Origin: a virus
Length of the DNA stretch: 26,945 bases
IMG/VR virus record: IMGVR_UViG_3300022910_000011
Span: 1 to 26,945 of that record
Strand: one strand, 5' to 3'
Each line of letters opens with the position of its first letter. Position 1 is the first letter of the stretch. This document shows positions 7,319-14,679 of this stretch, one piece after another. The notes under the pieces were generated by a model. That model was not told the origin of the DNA and made no database searches. It saw only the letters and a list, made by a program, of their open reading frames with translations. The position numbers were made by a program, and so were the translations under genes.

Positions 7319-7894
7319 CTACCGGTAACCGGCCTGCTTCATCATCTTGGCCGACGTCAACTCGGTCGGATCCTTGGCCGGTGTCCTGTCGCCCGACGGT
7401 GCCGTCCGCACTCGCGGGTTACGACGACTACCGGTTTCGGCGGAGAACAGTTGCGGGTACTCCTCCTTGAGCTCCTCGATCTCGTCCTCCAGATCGAATG
7501 ACCCATGACTGTCCGGCTCGATTCCGGCCCGGTCGATCAGGTTGGCCAGCCGGGCGGCCTGCTTGGCCGAGCCGGTGAAGCCGGCGGCGGAGATCTGAGC
7601 GGCGGCGGCGTTGGTGATGGCGATGTCCCGCCACCGAGAGTCGGCCGGGGCCTCGTCCTCGTCCGCCTTGCCGCCGGAGATCTGCTCACGCATCTTCCGA
7701 TCGACGTCGGCCGGGCCCTTGCCCTTGGTCTCGGTCAGTCGCTTGATCCGCCGCTGAAGCCGGTCCCACTCGCCCTTGGTCGGCGGCTTGTACGGCTTCT
7801 CCTCCTGGACCTCGTCCTCATCGCCGGTGTCCGGGTCGTCGGTGTCGACGTCGTCCGGCTCGATCTCGTCGTTCTCGGGCAGTTGCTCACTCAC
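7319..7894 (-). CDS. Capsid scaffolding protein
   Basis: A 191-residue, highly charged protein: an acidic N-terminus (DDVDTDDPDTGDEDEVQEE), a coiled-coil-like helix (WDRLQRRIKRLTE), a central Ala-rich region and a basic, helical C-terminus ending MMKQAGYR. This acidic head and basic tail are typical of scaffold proteins that guide head assembly and then leave. It starts with GTG at 7894, 5 bases after GGAGG, and sits between the MuF-like gene and the capsid gene as expected. Confidence 0.8.
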   Translation of the reverse strand: MSEQLPENDEIEPDDVDTDDPDTGDEDEVQEEKPYKPPTKGEWDRLQRRIKRLTETKGKGPADVDRKMREQISGGKADEDEAPADSRWRDIAITNAAAAQISAAGFTGSAKQAARLANLIDRAGIEPDSHGSFDLEDEIEELKEEYPQLFSAETGSRRNPRVRTAPSGDRTPAKDPTELTSAKMMKQAGYR

Positions 7895-7903
7895 GGGTGC
7901 CTC

Positions 7904-9346
7904 CTACGATGTGACGGTCAGGACACCGTCAACGATGTCCAGAGTAGTGCCCGGTGGGAGGAGTATCTCCTCCTCGCTACCGGCCATGCCCCAGCGGTAG
8001 TTATCCCCGCGCTGGAGCTGGCTCACAGGGATAACCGGCGTGCCGGCTGGGATCAAGATCGGCGTTGTCTCCCCGAACGACAGGGCCTTGGCCGGTGACA
8101 ACGAGGTGGAGATCGGTGCCGGATCGGTGCCGGGCCGGGCTCCACCTCGGTAGACGGTGAGAGGGAACGGGGCCGGTACGGCGATCCGGCTCAAGGCGCC
8201 CAGCACCTTCCGATCGTCCACGGTGCTCGCACCAGCCCGGACTCTGCGGTTGATCCCCTCAAACTCCCCACCGGTGTACCGCAGAAGCGCCTTGCGCTCC
8301 AGGCTCTGCGGTAGTGCCGCGCCCTTCAGCGCCCGGGCCGCCTCCTTGCCGGTGAGCGGTGCGGCCGGGCGCACCTGGGGACCGGCGTCGGCCCGGGCCT
8401 GGTTCCGGCGGGCTATCTCCGCCTTGGCACCGGTGGAGTCCGGGCGGTCCCTGAACTTCCGGTCCCGGACGTTGCGGCGAGCGCGGTCCAGCACCGACTT
8501 GGGCAGCAAGGTGGTTGCGCTCTTGACCAGCCGATCAGCCGCCCGGAACCGGGCGGGCTCCGAGGCGTGATCGGTGAGACCCCGGGCCACCGACCGGGCG
8601 GCCTCCCGCGCGAGCCCGACGTCCAGCGTCCCAGCCTCCAGATCGGTGAGCTCCAGTTGGCACCGGCAGTGCGGGTGCAGGGGCGGGCCGAGCAGGAGGC
8701 CGAACTGCACCAGGGCCTTGTCGGCGTAAGTGAGCCCAGGTGGGAACGGCAGACCGGGCGCCGTCACCCGCCCCTGGTAGGCCAGGCAGTGCAGGCAGGC
8801 GTCGCGCTCGGCCACCCAGACGATGTTCTGCCCGTGCTCGCGGGCTACTTCGGCCACACCGAGGGCGATGGACCGGTGCGTCACCCACGAGGCGTCGGTG
8901 GCCTGAGTACGTACAGCCGCCTGAGCCTTGCCGATCACGGCCATGATGTCGGCCTGATCGGTCATCGGTAGCTGGGTGGAGAGCTGGATGGCGTTGTCCA
9001 GGTGAGCACCGGCCCGGGTGTCCGAGGTGTCAATGACGCGCTGGAGGGTGGCGTCCGGGATGCCCGGTCCAGCAGGACGTTCCGACGACGAGAGCTCTCC
9101 TTGCCCCAGGTCCAGACCTCGGGCACGGGCCACCTCCAGGGCACTCCCAGCCGCCGGGGTGAGCTCGGTGAGGAGCCGACGGACCAGCGTGCGCAGCACG
9201 TCCGGCGTGGCGTTGCGCAGACCGGCGGCAATCAACACGGCGGCGATGGCGGCCAGCTCGGCGGCCAGCCGCTGGGACGCCTGTTGCTGGGCGATCTCCT
9301 CGGCCTTCAGCGCGGCGGCGGCCTGGTCCTCCTGAGCCGGTGTCAT
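7904..9346 (-). CDS. MuF-like head morphogenesis protein with C-terminal ADP-ribosyltransferase
   Basis: A 480-residue two-domain protein. The N-terminal two thirds is a MuF/SPP1 gp7-like minor head protein with a probable zinc site (CLHC near residue 182, HPHCRC near 222). The C-terminal part has the signature of R-S-E ADP-ribosyltransferases: VYRGG near 395 (Arg), ISTSLSP near 410 (STS) and GSEEEILLPPG near 456 (ExE). Such enzymes transfer ADP-ribose from NAD to proteins or nucleic acids. Minor head proteins of this class can be packaged and delivered with the DNA, so this domain may act on host targets at infection. The ATG at 9346 overlaps the portal stop (ATGA). Activity is inferred from motifs. 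Confidence 0.8.
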   Translation of the reverse strand: MTPAQEDQAAAALKAEEIAQQQASQRLAAELAAIAAVLIAAGLRNATPDVLRTLVRRLLTELTPAAGSALEVARARGLDLGQGELSSSERPAGPGIPDATLQRVIDTSDTRAGAHLDNAIQLSTQLPMTDQADIMAVIGKAQAAVRTQATDASWVTHRSIALGVAEVAREHGQNIVWVAERDACLHCLAYQGRVTAPGLPFPPGLTYADKALVQFGLLLGPPLHPHCRCQLELTDLEAGTLDVGLAREAARSVARGLTDHASEPARFRAADRLVKSATTLLPKSVLDRARRNVRDRKFRDRPDSTGAKAEIARRNQARADAGPQVRPAAPLTGKEAARALKGAALPQSLERKALLRYTGGEFEGINRRVRAGASTVDDRKVLGALSRIAVPAPFPLTVYRGGARPGTDPAPISTSLSPAKALSFGETTPILIPAGTPVIPVSQLQRGDNYRWGMAGSEEEILLPPGTTLDIVDGVLTVTS

Positions 9347-10899
9347 GACGGATCAGCATTGGTGCCGGACTGGTTGACCTGGGCCAGCACCAATTCCACC
9401 GCGGCGTTGGCCGACTCCTCGGACATCACGCCGAGCGCCACACCGCTGGCCATGTCCCGGACCGCGGTACCGATCTGGCCGAGCAGGGCAACCCGCTGGG
9501 CCAGGGTGGCAGCCTCGGCAGTGGAGTCCAGCCAGGCGGCCACCTGTTCCGGCACGTAACCGGCCTCCATGAGGGTCTGATCCACCGGCACGCCGCCGGC
9601 TTGCTTGGCGGCCACCACGGCCCAGTCGTCCACCGAGTCGGCCGAGGTGACCGGTGCCCACTGCACCTCGACCCGCGGCACGGTGACGCCGACGATGCCC
9701 AGGGCGAACCGCCATTGGTCCCGCAGCGGTGAGGATTGGAGCACCTGGAGCCACTCAATCGATTTGACCAGGGGCGCCTCCTCCCGCTTCAGGCTCTCTC
9801 CCGACGGGACGTCGCCGGAGGGGTCGAAATCGTGGAGCGGGGTGTTGGTGAGCTGGGCCAGGAGCCGGATGAACATCATCACCGGTTCGAGGAAGACCGC
9901 GGGATCGGCCGCTTCGAACTGGCCCACCTCCTTGGTCCCGGTGAACGTCTGCATCGTGCCGGGGCCGGTGCGCTGGCCGGATCCGACGCCGCCGGACTTG
10001 GTCATCCCACCAGGGCTGACCGCGCTCGCGTCGCCGTCCTCCACCCACTGGGGATCGTCGTTGTTCTCGTCCAGCACGGCGTCCGGCTCCAGAAGCTGGT
10101 ACCGCTGAGCGTGCCCCTGGCTGTCCGTGGTGGTGAGGAGCGTGATCAACTCCTTGTTGATGGCATTCTGCGCCCCGTACCCCTCCTTGTGCACGGGCAC
10201 GCCGTACGGCAGTGCGGTCCGGTGGTGGAACCAGGGGATCTCGCCGAAGTCGTGGGGGAGCTCCCAGTCCTGCTCATCGTCGGCGTACGGCACCCAGCCG
10301 GACTCCTCGGTCAGGGCCCCGGAGTCGGTGCTGATCCAGCGCTCCACCCTGTCGGCGTAGTAGAGATCGACGCGCCAGATTTCCTGTTGGCCGGCCACCT
10401 TCTCACACCAGCGGAAGATCAGGAACAGCTCACGTCGCTGGTTCTGGGGGTCGTACAGCATCCTGGCGTTCTTCGGGTTGTGGCAGGTGATCTCCACACC
10501 GCAGGCCACCAGTTCCGGCTTCAGCCCGGCGATGTCGCCTTCAGCGTCGATCTCCCACATCTGGACGTAGGCGTCACCGTAGGTGAACGTGTCCTTGAGC
10601 AGGCCGGGGTAGTGGATCGCCATCTCGTTGGCGTCCCAGATCTCCATCAGCCGATCGGTGGCGGCCTCGTTGTCCGGCACCTTGACCATGTCGATCTCGC
10701 ACCGGTCCAGCCGGGCGGTGATGGCGGTGCGGATCAGGTTGAACCGGTACCCGTCGCCGGTCTCGGCCAGTTTGTCCCGGACGGTGGCCGAGGCGAAGAT
10801 CTCCTCCACCTCACCGTTGGCGTACTTCTCGGCCTCCAGGTAGTCCGGGAGGGCGTCCTCCAGGGCCGTCCAGCCGGTGAGCAAGTCCTTGACGCTCAT
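9343..10899 (-). CDS. Portal protein, SPP1 gp6-like
   Basis: A 518-residue protein with typical portal features: an N-terminal region of about 100 residues, the PWFHHRTALPYG segment mid-protein, long helices in the C-terminal half (SGESLKREEAPLVKSIEWLQ) and an Ala-rich C-terminus. It forms the twelve-fold ring at one head vertex through which terminase pumps DNA. The ATG at 10899 overlaps the stop of the large terminase gene, and its own end overlaps the MuF-like gene, as in many siphophages. Confidence 0.85.
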   Translation of the reverse strand: MSVKDLLTGWTALEDALPDYLEAEKYANGEVEEIFASATVRDKLAETGDGYRFNLIRTAITARLDRCEIDMVKVPDNEAATDRLMEIWDANEMAIHYPGLLKDTFTYGDAYVQMWEIDAEGDIAGLKPELVACGVEITCHNPKNARMLYDPQNQRRELFLIFRWCEKVAGQQEIWRVDLYYADRVERWISTDSGALTEESGWVPYADDEQDWELPHDFGEIPWFHHRTALPYGVPVHKEGYGAQNAINKELITLLTTTDSQGHAQRYQLLEPDAVLDENNDDPQWVEDGDASAVSPGGMTKSGGVGSGQRTGPGTMQTFTGTKEVGQFEAADPAVFLEPVMMFIRLLAQLTNTPLHDFDPSGDVPSGESLKREEAPLVKSIEWLQVLQSSPLRDQWRFALGIVGVTVPRVEVQWAPVTSADSVDDWAVVAAKQAGGVPVDQTLMEAGYVPEQVAAWLDSTAEAATLAQRVALLGQIGTAVRDMASGVALGVMSEESANAAVELVLAQVNQSGTNADPS

Positions 10900-12467
10900 G
10901 GTGCTCCTACGTAGCTGGTGGTGGCCGTGGCGGCCTTGACGGTCTTGCCCTTGTTCAGGAAGTAGCGCACACCGGTCACGGCGGCGTCCACCACGTCATC
11001 GTAGGCCGCCCGGGGGAACCCCACGGCCTGCTCCTCCAGCGTGGCGAACCGTTCCACATGAAACACCCGGCCGCGCTGCCAGTGCTCCAGCTCAGTGGCG
11101 AACCGTACTTCCTTCGGCTCGATCGTGTGCACGGTCCGGACCGTCACGTTGGGAATGCCTGCGAACACGTCCTTCCAGAGATCTCCGCCCTGGTTGGTCT
11201 CGACCACGATCACCCTGATCTCTGGGAACCGGGCGAGAAGCTTGAGGACGTGATCCCGTAGGTGCTGGCCGGTGAGCTTGACGCCGGCCGAGTGCTTGAT
11301 CACGCAACCGGATGGGGACACCATTCGCGCGGGCTCACGGCCGACCGGTCGCGCTCGCAACTCGGGCATAAACCCAACGACGGCAAGGCCGGTGAAGTCG
11401 CTGGTTTTACGGCTGGTGACAGCAGGATCCACGGCGAGGATGGTGCGGGTGCAGTGCCGTCCTTCTGGCTCTCCATAACGGAAGTCCTCTCGCACCCAGT
11501 AGACGCCCTCACGGGCCATCGGGTCGTTGTCGTAGTTCTTGGCGTAGGAGCGCGTGTGTCTAATGGACTGGAGCCAGGCGGTCGGCCACTTCTGCGGCCA
11601 GATCGACACCTCGGTACCGTCGTCCAGAGTCCTCAGGGGCCGGTGGTGATGGGGCTTGACCTGGTTGTCCTGGATCCAGTCGGCCGTCTCAATGCCGTCG
11701 GCGGCCTTCACCAACTGGTGCATGATGGAGCCAGGCATGGTGACCGTGCCGACGAACACCACCCGGGCGTAGATGTTCAGCGGGAAGATGGCGTCCGTGA
11801 CGGTGCCGAGGCGTTTCTCCGCCTGGTCGGCCGAGTAGTTGGCCTCATCCGGTTCGATGTCGTCCAGGATGATCAGATCGGGCCGCTTGTCGCCCACTTT
11901 CATGCCGAGCACGGCGGAGTCGATCCCACGCGCGGCGAACACCCAGCCGTTGGCCTGGTGGAGCATCCCCGCCCGGTCTGCCACGGTGGTGCCGGCCCGG
12001 CGTCGTGCTGGTGCGCAGAGCTTCGGGTAGTCGTGCTGGAGCAGGGCGTTGGTCTCCAGCTCGCGCTTCAGCGTGCTCAGGTGGCTCTCGGCCTGGCTGG
12101 TGGCGTTGGCGAACGCCGCGGCGAACTTGCTGTGCCCATTGGCCGCGGCCCACACCGGCAGGATGAGGAACCACCAGGTGCTCTTGCCGCACTCGCGGGG
12201 GGCGATCTCCGCCGTCCGGTGCTCCATCGGGCCGGATACCGGCTCGGCCCAGGCCAGGGCCTGCGTGGCCCAGTCGAAGTGGGGCTGAGCCCAGGACATG
12301 GCGCCGTCCCGGTCTTTCAGGTGGTGGCCGAAGTAGATCACGGCGAAGGCCACCGGATCGGCGCCGAGCGCACGACGGATCGCCGCCTGGCTCTGGGCAG
12401 GCTGGAACACCAGATCAATGATCTCGTTGTCCAGCCGCCGGAACCAGGCGGCGTCCCATCGTGCCAT
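10896..12467 (-). CDS. terL: Terminase large subunit
   Basis: A 523-residue packaging motor. The ATPase part has Walker A PRECGKST near residues 90-97 and Walker B RPDLIILDD near 193-200. The RNase H-like nuclease part has acidic residues in ILAVDPAVT (about 342), VIVVETNQGG (about 417) and DDVVDAAVTG (about 487). It cuts and pumps phage DNA into the head through the portal. Start set at the ATG at 12467, which overlaps the stop of the last zinc microprotein gene (TGATG); the open frame upstream lies over that gene and is not needed. Confidence 0.9.
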   Translation of the reverse strand: MARWDAAWFRRLDNEIIDLVFQPAQSQAAIRRALGADPVAFAVIYFGHHLKDRDGAMSWAQPHFDWATQALAWAEPVSGPMEHRTAEIAPRECGKSTWWFLILPVWAAANGHSKFAAAFANATSQAESHLSTLKRELETNALLQHDYPKLCAPARRRAGTTVADRAGMLHQANGWVFAARGIDSAVLGMKVGDKRPDLIILDDIEPDEANYSADQAEKRLGTVTDAIFPLNIYARVVFVGTVTMPGSIMHQLVKAADGIETADWIQDNQVKPHHHRPLRTLDDGTEVSIWPQKWPTAWLQSIRHTRSYAKNYDNDPMAREGVYWVREDFRYGEPEGRHCTRTILAVDPAVTSRKTSDFTGLAVVGFMPELRARPVGREPARMVSPSGCVIKHSAGVKLTGQHLRDHVLKLLARFPEIRVIVVETNQGGDLWKDVFAGIPNVTVRTVHTIEPKEVRFATELEHWQRGRVFHVERFATLEEQAVGFPRAAYDDVVDAAVTGVRYFLNKGKTVKAATATTSYVGAP

Positions 12468-12562
12468 CAGTAGTTCTTCACCGCTCCGCAGGCGAGGCAC
12501 CGACCTGCGATCATCCGACGGCGGAAGCAGTTCGGGCACATCTCGAACATGTCCCCGAACAT
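12467..12562 (-). CDS. Zinc-ribbon microprotein, 31 aa (C4 type)
   Basis: A 31-codon gene with four cysteines spaced C9-x2-C12-x9-C22-x2-C25 (CPNC and CLAC), a compact zinc-ribbon pattern. The ATG at 12562 overlaps the stop of the preceding microgene by one base and its own stop overlaps the terL start by one base, so all are probably coupled in translation. It is the last of six tiny genes between the terminase genes. Function unknown; its place suggests a role in DNA recognition or cutting by the terminase. Confidence 0.65.
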   Translation of the reverse strand: MFGDMFEMCPNCFRRRMIAGRCLACGAVKNY

Positions 12563-12648
12563 CAGTGCTTCCGCAAAAGTCGGTGCAAGGCCAGGGCACC
12601 GGGGCGCATCCAGCTCCCGCATGTGGGGCATTGGACGTTCTTCTCCAT
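12562..12648 (-). CDS. C2H2-like zinc microprotein, 28 aa
   Basis: Begins MEKNVQCPTCGSWMRPGALA and carries C7-x2-C10-x11-H22-x5-H28, close to a classical C2H2 zinc finger. GGGAGG (plus-strand 12654-12659) lies 5 bases before this ATG and only 2 bases before another in-frame ATG at 12651, so 12648 is preferred. It overlaps its neighbours by one base at each end. Likely to bind zinc and perhaps nucleic acid or protein. Confidence 0.65.
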   Translation of the reverse strand: MEKNVQCPTCGSWMRPGALALHRLLRKH

Positions 12649-12719
12649 CATCGCCTCCCTAGGCATACGAGAAAGTGTTGTACGGACAGGGTGCTGTGAC
12701 CGCACTTCGGGCAGGTCAT
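12648..12719 (-). CDS. C2HC zinc microprotein, 23 aa
   Basis: One of the shortest genes here: C3-x2-C6-x8-H15-x3-C19, with the motif HFLVC near its end. The gene just upstream (12716-12799) has the related HWLVC motif, so the two look like a duplicated pair. The ATG at 12719 sits in an ATGA overlap with that gene. Being bracketed on both sides by overlaps with other cysteine-patterned frames makes a chance open frame unlikely. Confidence 0.6.
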   Translation of the reverse strand: MTCPKCGHSTLSVQHFLVCLGRR

Positions 12720-12799
12720 CGGGTAGAGCTGGGGCAGACCAGCCAATGCATCGGCCCCATCGGAAACTGGCACCTCGGGCAGATCCTTTTGCCGCTCAC
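12716..12799 (-). CDS. C2HC zinc microprotein, 27 aa
   Basis: Starts with GTG at 12799 in a GTGA overlap with the basic microprotein upstream. Pattern C7-x2-C10-x7-H18-x3-C22 (CPRC, then HWLVC). It appears paralogous to the next microprotein. The N-terminus (MSGKRI) and C-terminus (PSSTR) add a little positive charge. Zinc binding is a strong inference from spacing; biological role unknown. Confidence 0.6.
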   Translation of the reverse strand: MSGKRICPRCQFPMGPMHWLVCPSSTR

Positions 12800-12936
12800 C
12801 AGTTCTTCCCCCTCTTGACCGGGACCGATGCGTTCCGGCTGGAGCGTTCGGTGCGCTCGCGCTTGATCTTGGTACTGGGGAGGGCGATTTTCTTGCCCCG
12901 CTCACCCATCTTGGGGCGGTCCTTGCCCCAGCCCAT
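12796..12936 (-). CDS. Very basic 46-aa protein in the zinc microprotein run
   Basis: A Lys/Arg-rich peptide (MGWGKDRPKMGERGKKIALP at the start, KRGKNW at the end) with no cysteine, likely disordered until it binds nucleic acid or a partner. The ATG at 12936 overlaps the stop of the C2H2 gene by one base, and its stop overlaps the next gene's GTG. It is the only member of the run without a zinc motif, which suggests a nucleic-acid-binding helper. Confidence 0.6.
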   Translation of the reverse strand: MGWGKDRPKMGERGKKIALPSTKIKRERTERSSRNASVPVKRGKNW

Positions 12937-13043
12937 CAGCGATGCCCCTTGACCAGCTTGTGCGCGGCCAAGGCCGCCGCCGTGCCGAAGCGGCCCCCGC
13001 ACTGACCACAGACGTGTGGACTGGTGGGTGTCGATTGAGCCAT
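12936..13043 (-). CDS. Classical C2H2 zinc-finger microprotein, 35 aa
   Basis: A single finger with C12-x2-C15-x12-H28-x5-H34 and the standard hydrophobic core: Phe19 four residues after Cys15 and Leu25 three before His28. GGGGAGG four bases before the ATG at 13043 is a strong ribosome site, so this is probably where translation of the microprotein run begins. Single C2H2 fingers of this kind may bind DNA or proteins. A palindrome and possible promoter lie just upstream (13057-13097). Confidence 0.7.
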   Translation of the reverse strand: MAQSTPTSPHVCGQCGGRFGTAAALAAHKLVKGHR

Positions 13044-13056
13044 GCTGCCTCCCCGT

Positions 13057-13097
13057 TCTCGGTTACTGAAGGCTTCAGGCTACACCCTTGAGCAGGG
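13057..13097 (-). promoter_or_regulatory. Possible operator and promoter before the zinc microproteins
   Basis: The 64-bp gap between the small-terminase stop and the first microgene holds an inverted repeat (ACCCT-TGAGC-AGGGT, 13083-13097 on the plus strand) next to a TAGCCT -10-like hexamer on the minus strand preceded by GTG. I cannot find a good -35. A hairpin 25901-25919 shares the central TTGAGCA on its minus strand. Either a regulated promoter or a weak terminator hairpin. Confidence 0.25.
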
Positions 13098-13106
13098 TTA
13101 CACACC

Positions 13107-13580
13107 TTACTCCGGGGTATCGGTGGCCATCCGGGCCAGCGCCTCAGCCGCGGCGGCCTCGGCCACACGGTCGGCCTGCTCACTCACCGTGACGTCGGCC
13201 TTGACCGGGGCGTCCAGGCCAAGCACCTTAGAAGCACGCTCGCCGATCTTCAGAATGCGGTCGGCGGCGGCCATCCGGACCGAGTAGTCCAGTATCGGCC
13301 GACCCTGCTCATCGAACATCGGCCGGCCGTTGCTGTACGCCTGGGTGGGCGCAGCGTCCATGATCGCGGCCATCTCCTGGCCGAGAACGTCCAGGCTATC
13401 CAGGTACTTGGCCCGGCGCTCGGCCAGATCCTCCTCCGGGATACTCGCCTGAACTGCCCGGATGATCTCGCTCACCCTGGTCTGAGCGATACCGTGCTGC
13501 TGGGCCAGCGCCTCTTGCGTGGTGCCCAGCACCCAGGCACGATAGATCGCCCCGTTACGGCCTTCCTTCGGCCTACTCAC
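13107..13580 (-). CDS. terS: Probable terminase small subunit
   Basis: A 157-residue protein with an N-terminal helix-turn-helix (TTQEALAQQHGIAQTRVSEI, residues about 20-40), a middle helical part and an Ala-rich C-terminal helix. Small terminases recognise the packaging site and hand DNA to TerL, and this gene lies upstream of terL as usual, separated from it only by the microproteins. Starts with GTG at 13580, overlapping the upstream gene by 8 bases (GTGAGTAG). The alternative is another HTH regulator. Confidence 0.6.
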   Translation of the reverse strand: MSRPKEGRNGAIYRAWVLGTTQEALAQQHGIAQTRVSEIIRAVQASIPEEDLAERRAKYLDSLDVLGQEMAAIMDAAPTQAYSNGRPMFDEQGRPILDYSVRMAAADRILKIGERASKVLGLDAPVKADVTVSEQADRVAEAAAAEALARMATDTPE

Positions 13581-13941
13581 CGAACGGATCCGTACCGGGG
13601 TGTAACAGGGTGTAATTGCGCTCGGCCCATGCGTCCCAGTCTGCCATGCCCCAGACCGGTGTAGCGGTCAGGGTGACCAGCGGCTCAGGAGTGCGTACCG
13701 CAGGCGTCGGACGGCGACCGGCCAGGACGTGACCGAGCCATTGCTTGGTGACGCCGAGGCGCTCACACACCTCGGCCGTGCCGCCGAGCTCCCAGATACC
13801 GAGGCGGTCCGTCTCATTGGACACCCGCGCGTGCCGAGCCGCAACGGTAGCGGCGTACTGGAGCGCGCGCTCGGCCAGTTCCCGGGTACCCCCGGGCCCC
13901 AGGGCGACCAGCGCGTCGCGGACGTCCTCCTCGTACCCCAT
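13573..13941 (-). CDS. Helix-turn-helix protein, 122 aa
   Basis: The middle of the protein (GTAEVCERLGVTKQWLGHVL) matches a MerR/excisionase-type or plasmid-replication-type helix-turn-helix. The N-terminal part is helical. Start is uncertain: ATG at 13941 is used here, but a GTG at 13956 is in frame and neither has a strong ribosome site. It is the first gene after the terminator at 13965-13984, so it heads the late operon and could regulate it or help terminase recognise DNA. Confidence 0.6.
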   Translation of the reverse strand: MGYEEDVRDALVALGPGGTRELAERALQYAATVAARHARVSNETDRLGIWELGGTAEVCERLGVTKQWLGHVLAGRRPTPAVRTPEPLVTLTATPVWGMADWDAWAERNYTLLHPGTDPFGE

Positions 13942-13964
13942 GTGCCTACCGTACACGCACGAAA

Positions 13965-13984
13965 GCCCCAGCCGAAGCTGGGGC
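13965..13984 (-). terminator. Rho-independent terminator with UUCG tetraloop
   Basis: On the minus strand, GCCCCAGC-TTCG-GCTGGGGC forms an 8-bp stem closed by the very stable UUCG loop and is followed by TTTC. It ends the transcript carrying primase, polymerase and endonuclease VII genes and insulates the late head operon, which starts right after it. Confidence 0.8.
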
Positions 13985-14001
13985 CGTGTTCGATCCTCTG
14001 T

Positions 14002-14223
14002 CTAGAGATCAATGTCAAAAAAGTACCCGCTACGGTCCGTGGTGATCTCGAACTCCTTGCCCACCAGACCGGCATGAACGGCGTAGTTGGCGCTCGCCCC
14101 GGGGCGACCATGGATCGTCTCACCCGTGCTGAGCTCAAGGTGGACGACACTTTTGATCCCAGACGATTTGGTCGGCTCGGTGGTGAACCACATCCGGGTA
14201 ATGGTCGCTCTCCACGTCCTCAT
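14002..14223 (-). CDS. Small beta-rich unknown protein, 73 aa
   Basis: The product alternates strands (MRTWRATITRMWFTTEP at the start, EFEITTDRSGYFFDIDL at the end), suggesting a small beta barrel. I do not recognise it. Start is uncertain: ATG at 14223 is chosen, a GTG at 14247 and an ATG at 14193 are also in frame, and none has a clear ribosome site. Its stop TAG and that of the gene upstream are each followed by the same bases (ACAGAGGAT), giving a 12-base direct repeat at 13993-14004 and 14248-14259. Confidence 0.5.
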   Translation of the reverse strand: MRTWRATITRMWFTTEPTKSSGIKSVVHLELSTGETIHGRPGASANYAVHAGLVGKEFEITTDRSGYFFDIDL

Positions 14224-14256
14224 GTCAAGGACTCTACATCCCTGCACATCCTCTGT

Positions 14257-14679
14257 CTACTCGTCCAGCAGATCGAGGAGCTCGGAATCCTGACTGGCCC
14301 ACCCTGGCCGTACCCTGCCCTCACCGAGCCACGCCTGACGCGACGGTGGATCGATGAGAGCCAGACCAAGCCGGATCAAACCCTCCGGATCGTCGCGAAA
14401 GTGGCCGACGATGTTGTTGCAGGTGTTGCACAGGAGCATCCGCACCTCACCGGTCCGGTGGTTGTGATCCACCGACAGCCGGCGGGCCTTGCCGGTGGCC
14501 CGCCGGCACCCCCAGCACCGGCCGAGCTGGAACTCCAGCAGGAGTCGGTACATCCGGACGGTGATCTTGTAGGTGCGCTCCACGTACGCCTCGTGAGCGG
14601 CCTCAGACGCCTCTGTGCGGGCCTGGCGGGGTTTCCGGGGCCCAGCGGGCGTCTGAGAGCGTCCTCGGCCGTTCAGCAC
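14257..14679 (-). CDS. Endonuclease VII-like HNH nuclease, copy 2
   Basis: A 140-residue protein with a recombination endonuclease VII core: CWGC (zinc), VDHNHRTGEVRMLLCNTCNN (catalytic Asp-His plus second zinc pair) and a following helix. Enzymes of this family cut branched DNA such as Holliday junctions, clearing replication and recombination intermediates before packaging. The N-terminus is basic. It starts with GTG at 14679, overlapping the upstream, related gene by 7 bases. Confidence 0.8.
   Translation of the reverse strand: MLNGRGRSQTPAGPRKPRQARTEASEAAHEAYVERTYKITVRMYRLLLEFQLGRCWGCRRATGKARRLSVDHNHRTGEVRMLLCNTCNNIVGHFRDDPEGLIRLGLALIDPPSRQAWLGEGRVRPGWASQDSELLDLLDE

Noticed and set aside
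11262-12473. Long plus-strand frame opposite the large terminase
   Set aside because: It is a high-GC shadow: the minus strand has all terminase motifs and overlapping neighbours, and the plus frame has no ribosome site or family pattern.
13597-13616. Direct repeat of GTGTAA/GGTGTAA type resembling the upstream palindrome
   Set aside because: It lies in the coding end of the HTH gene and is explained by codons for Tyr-Thr-Leu-Leu-His-Pro.
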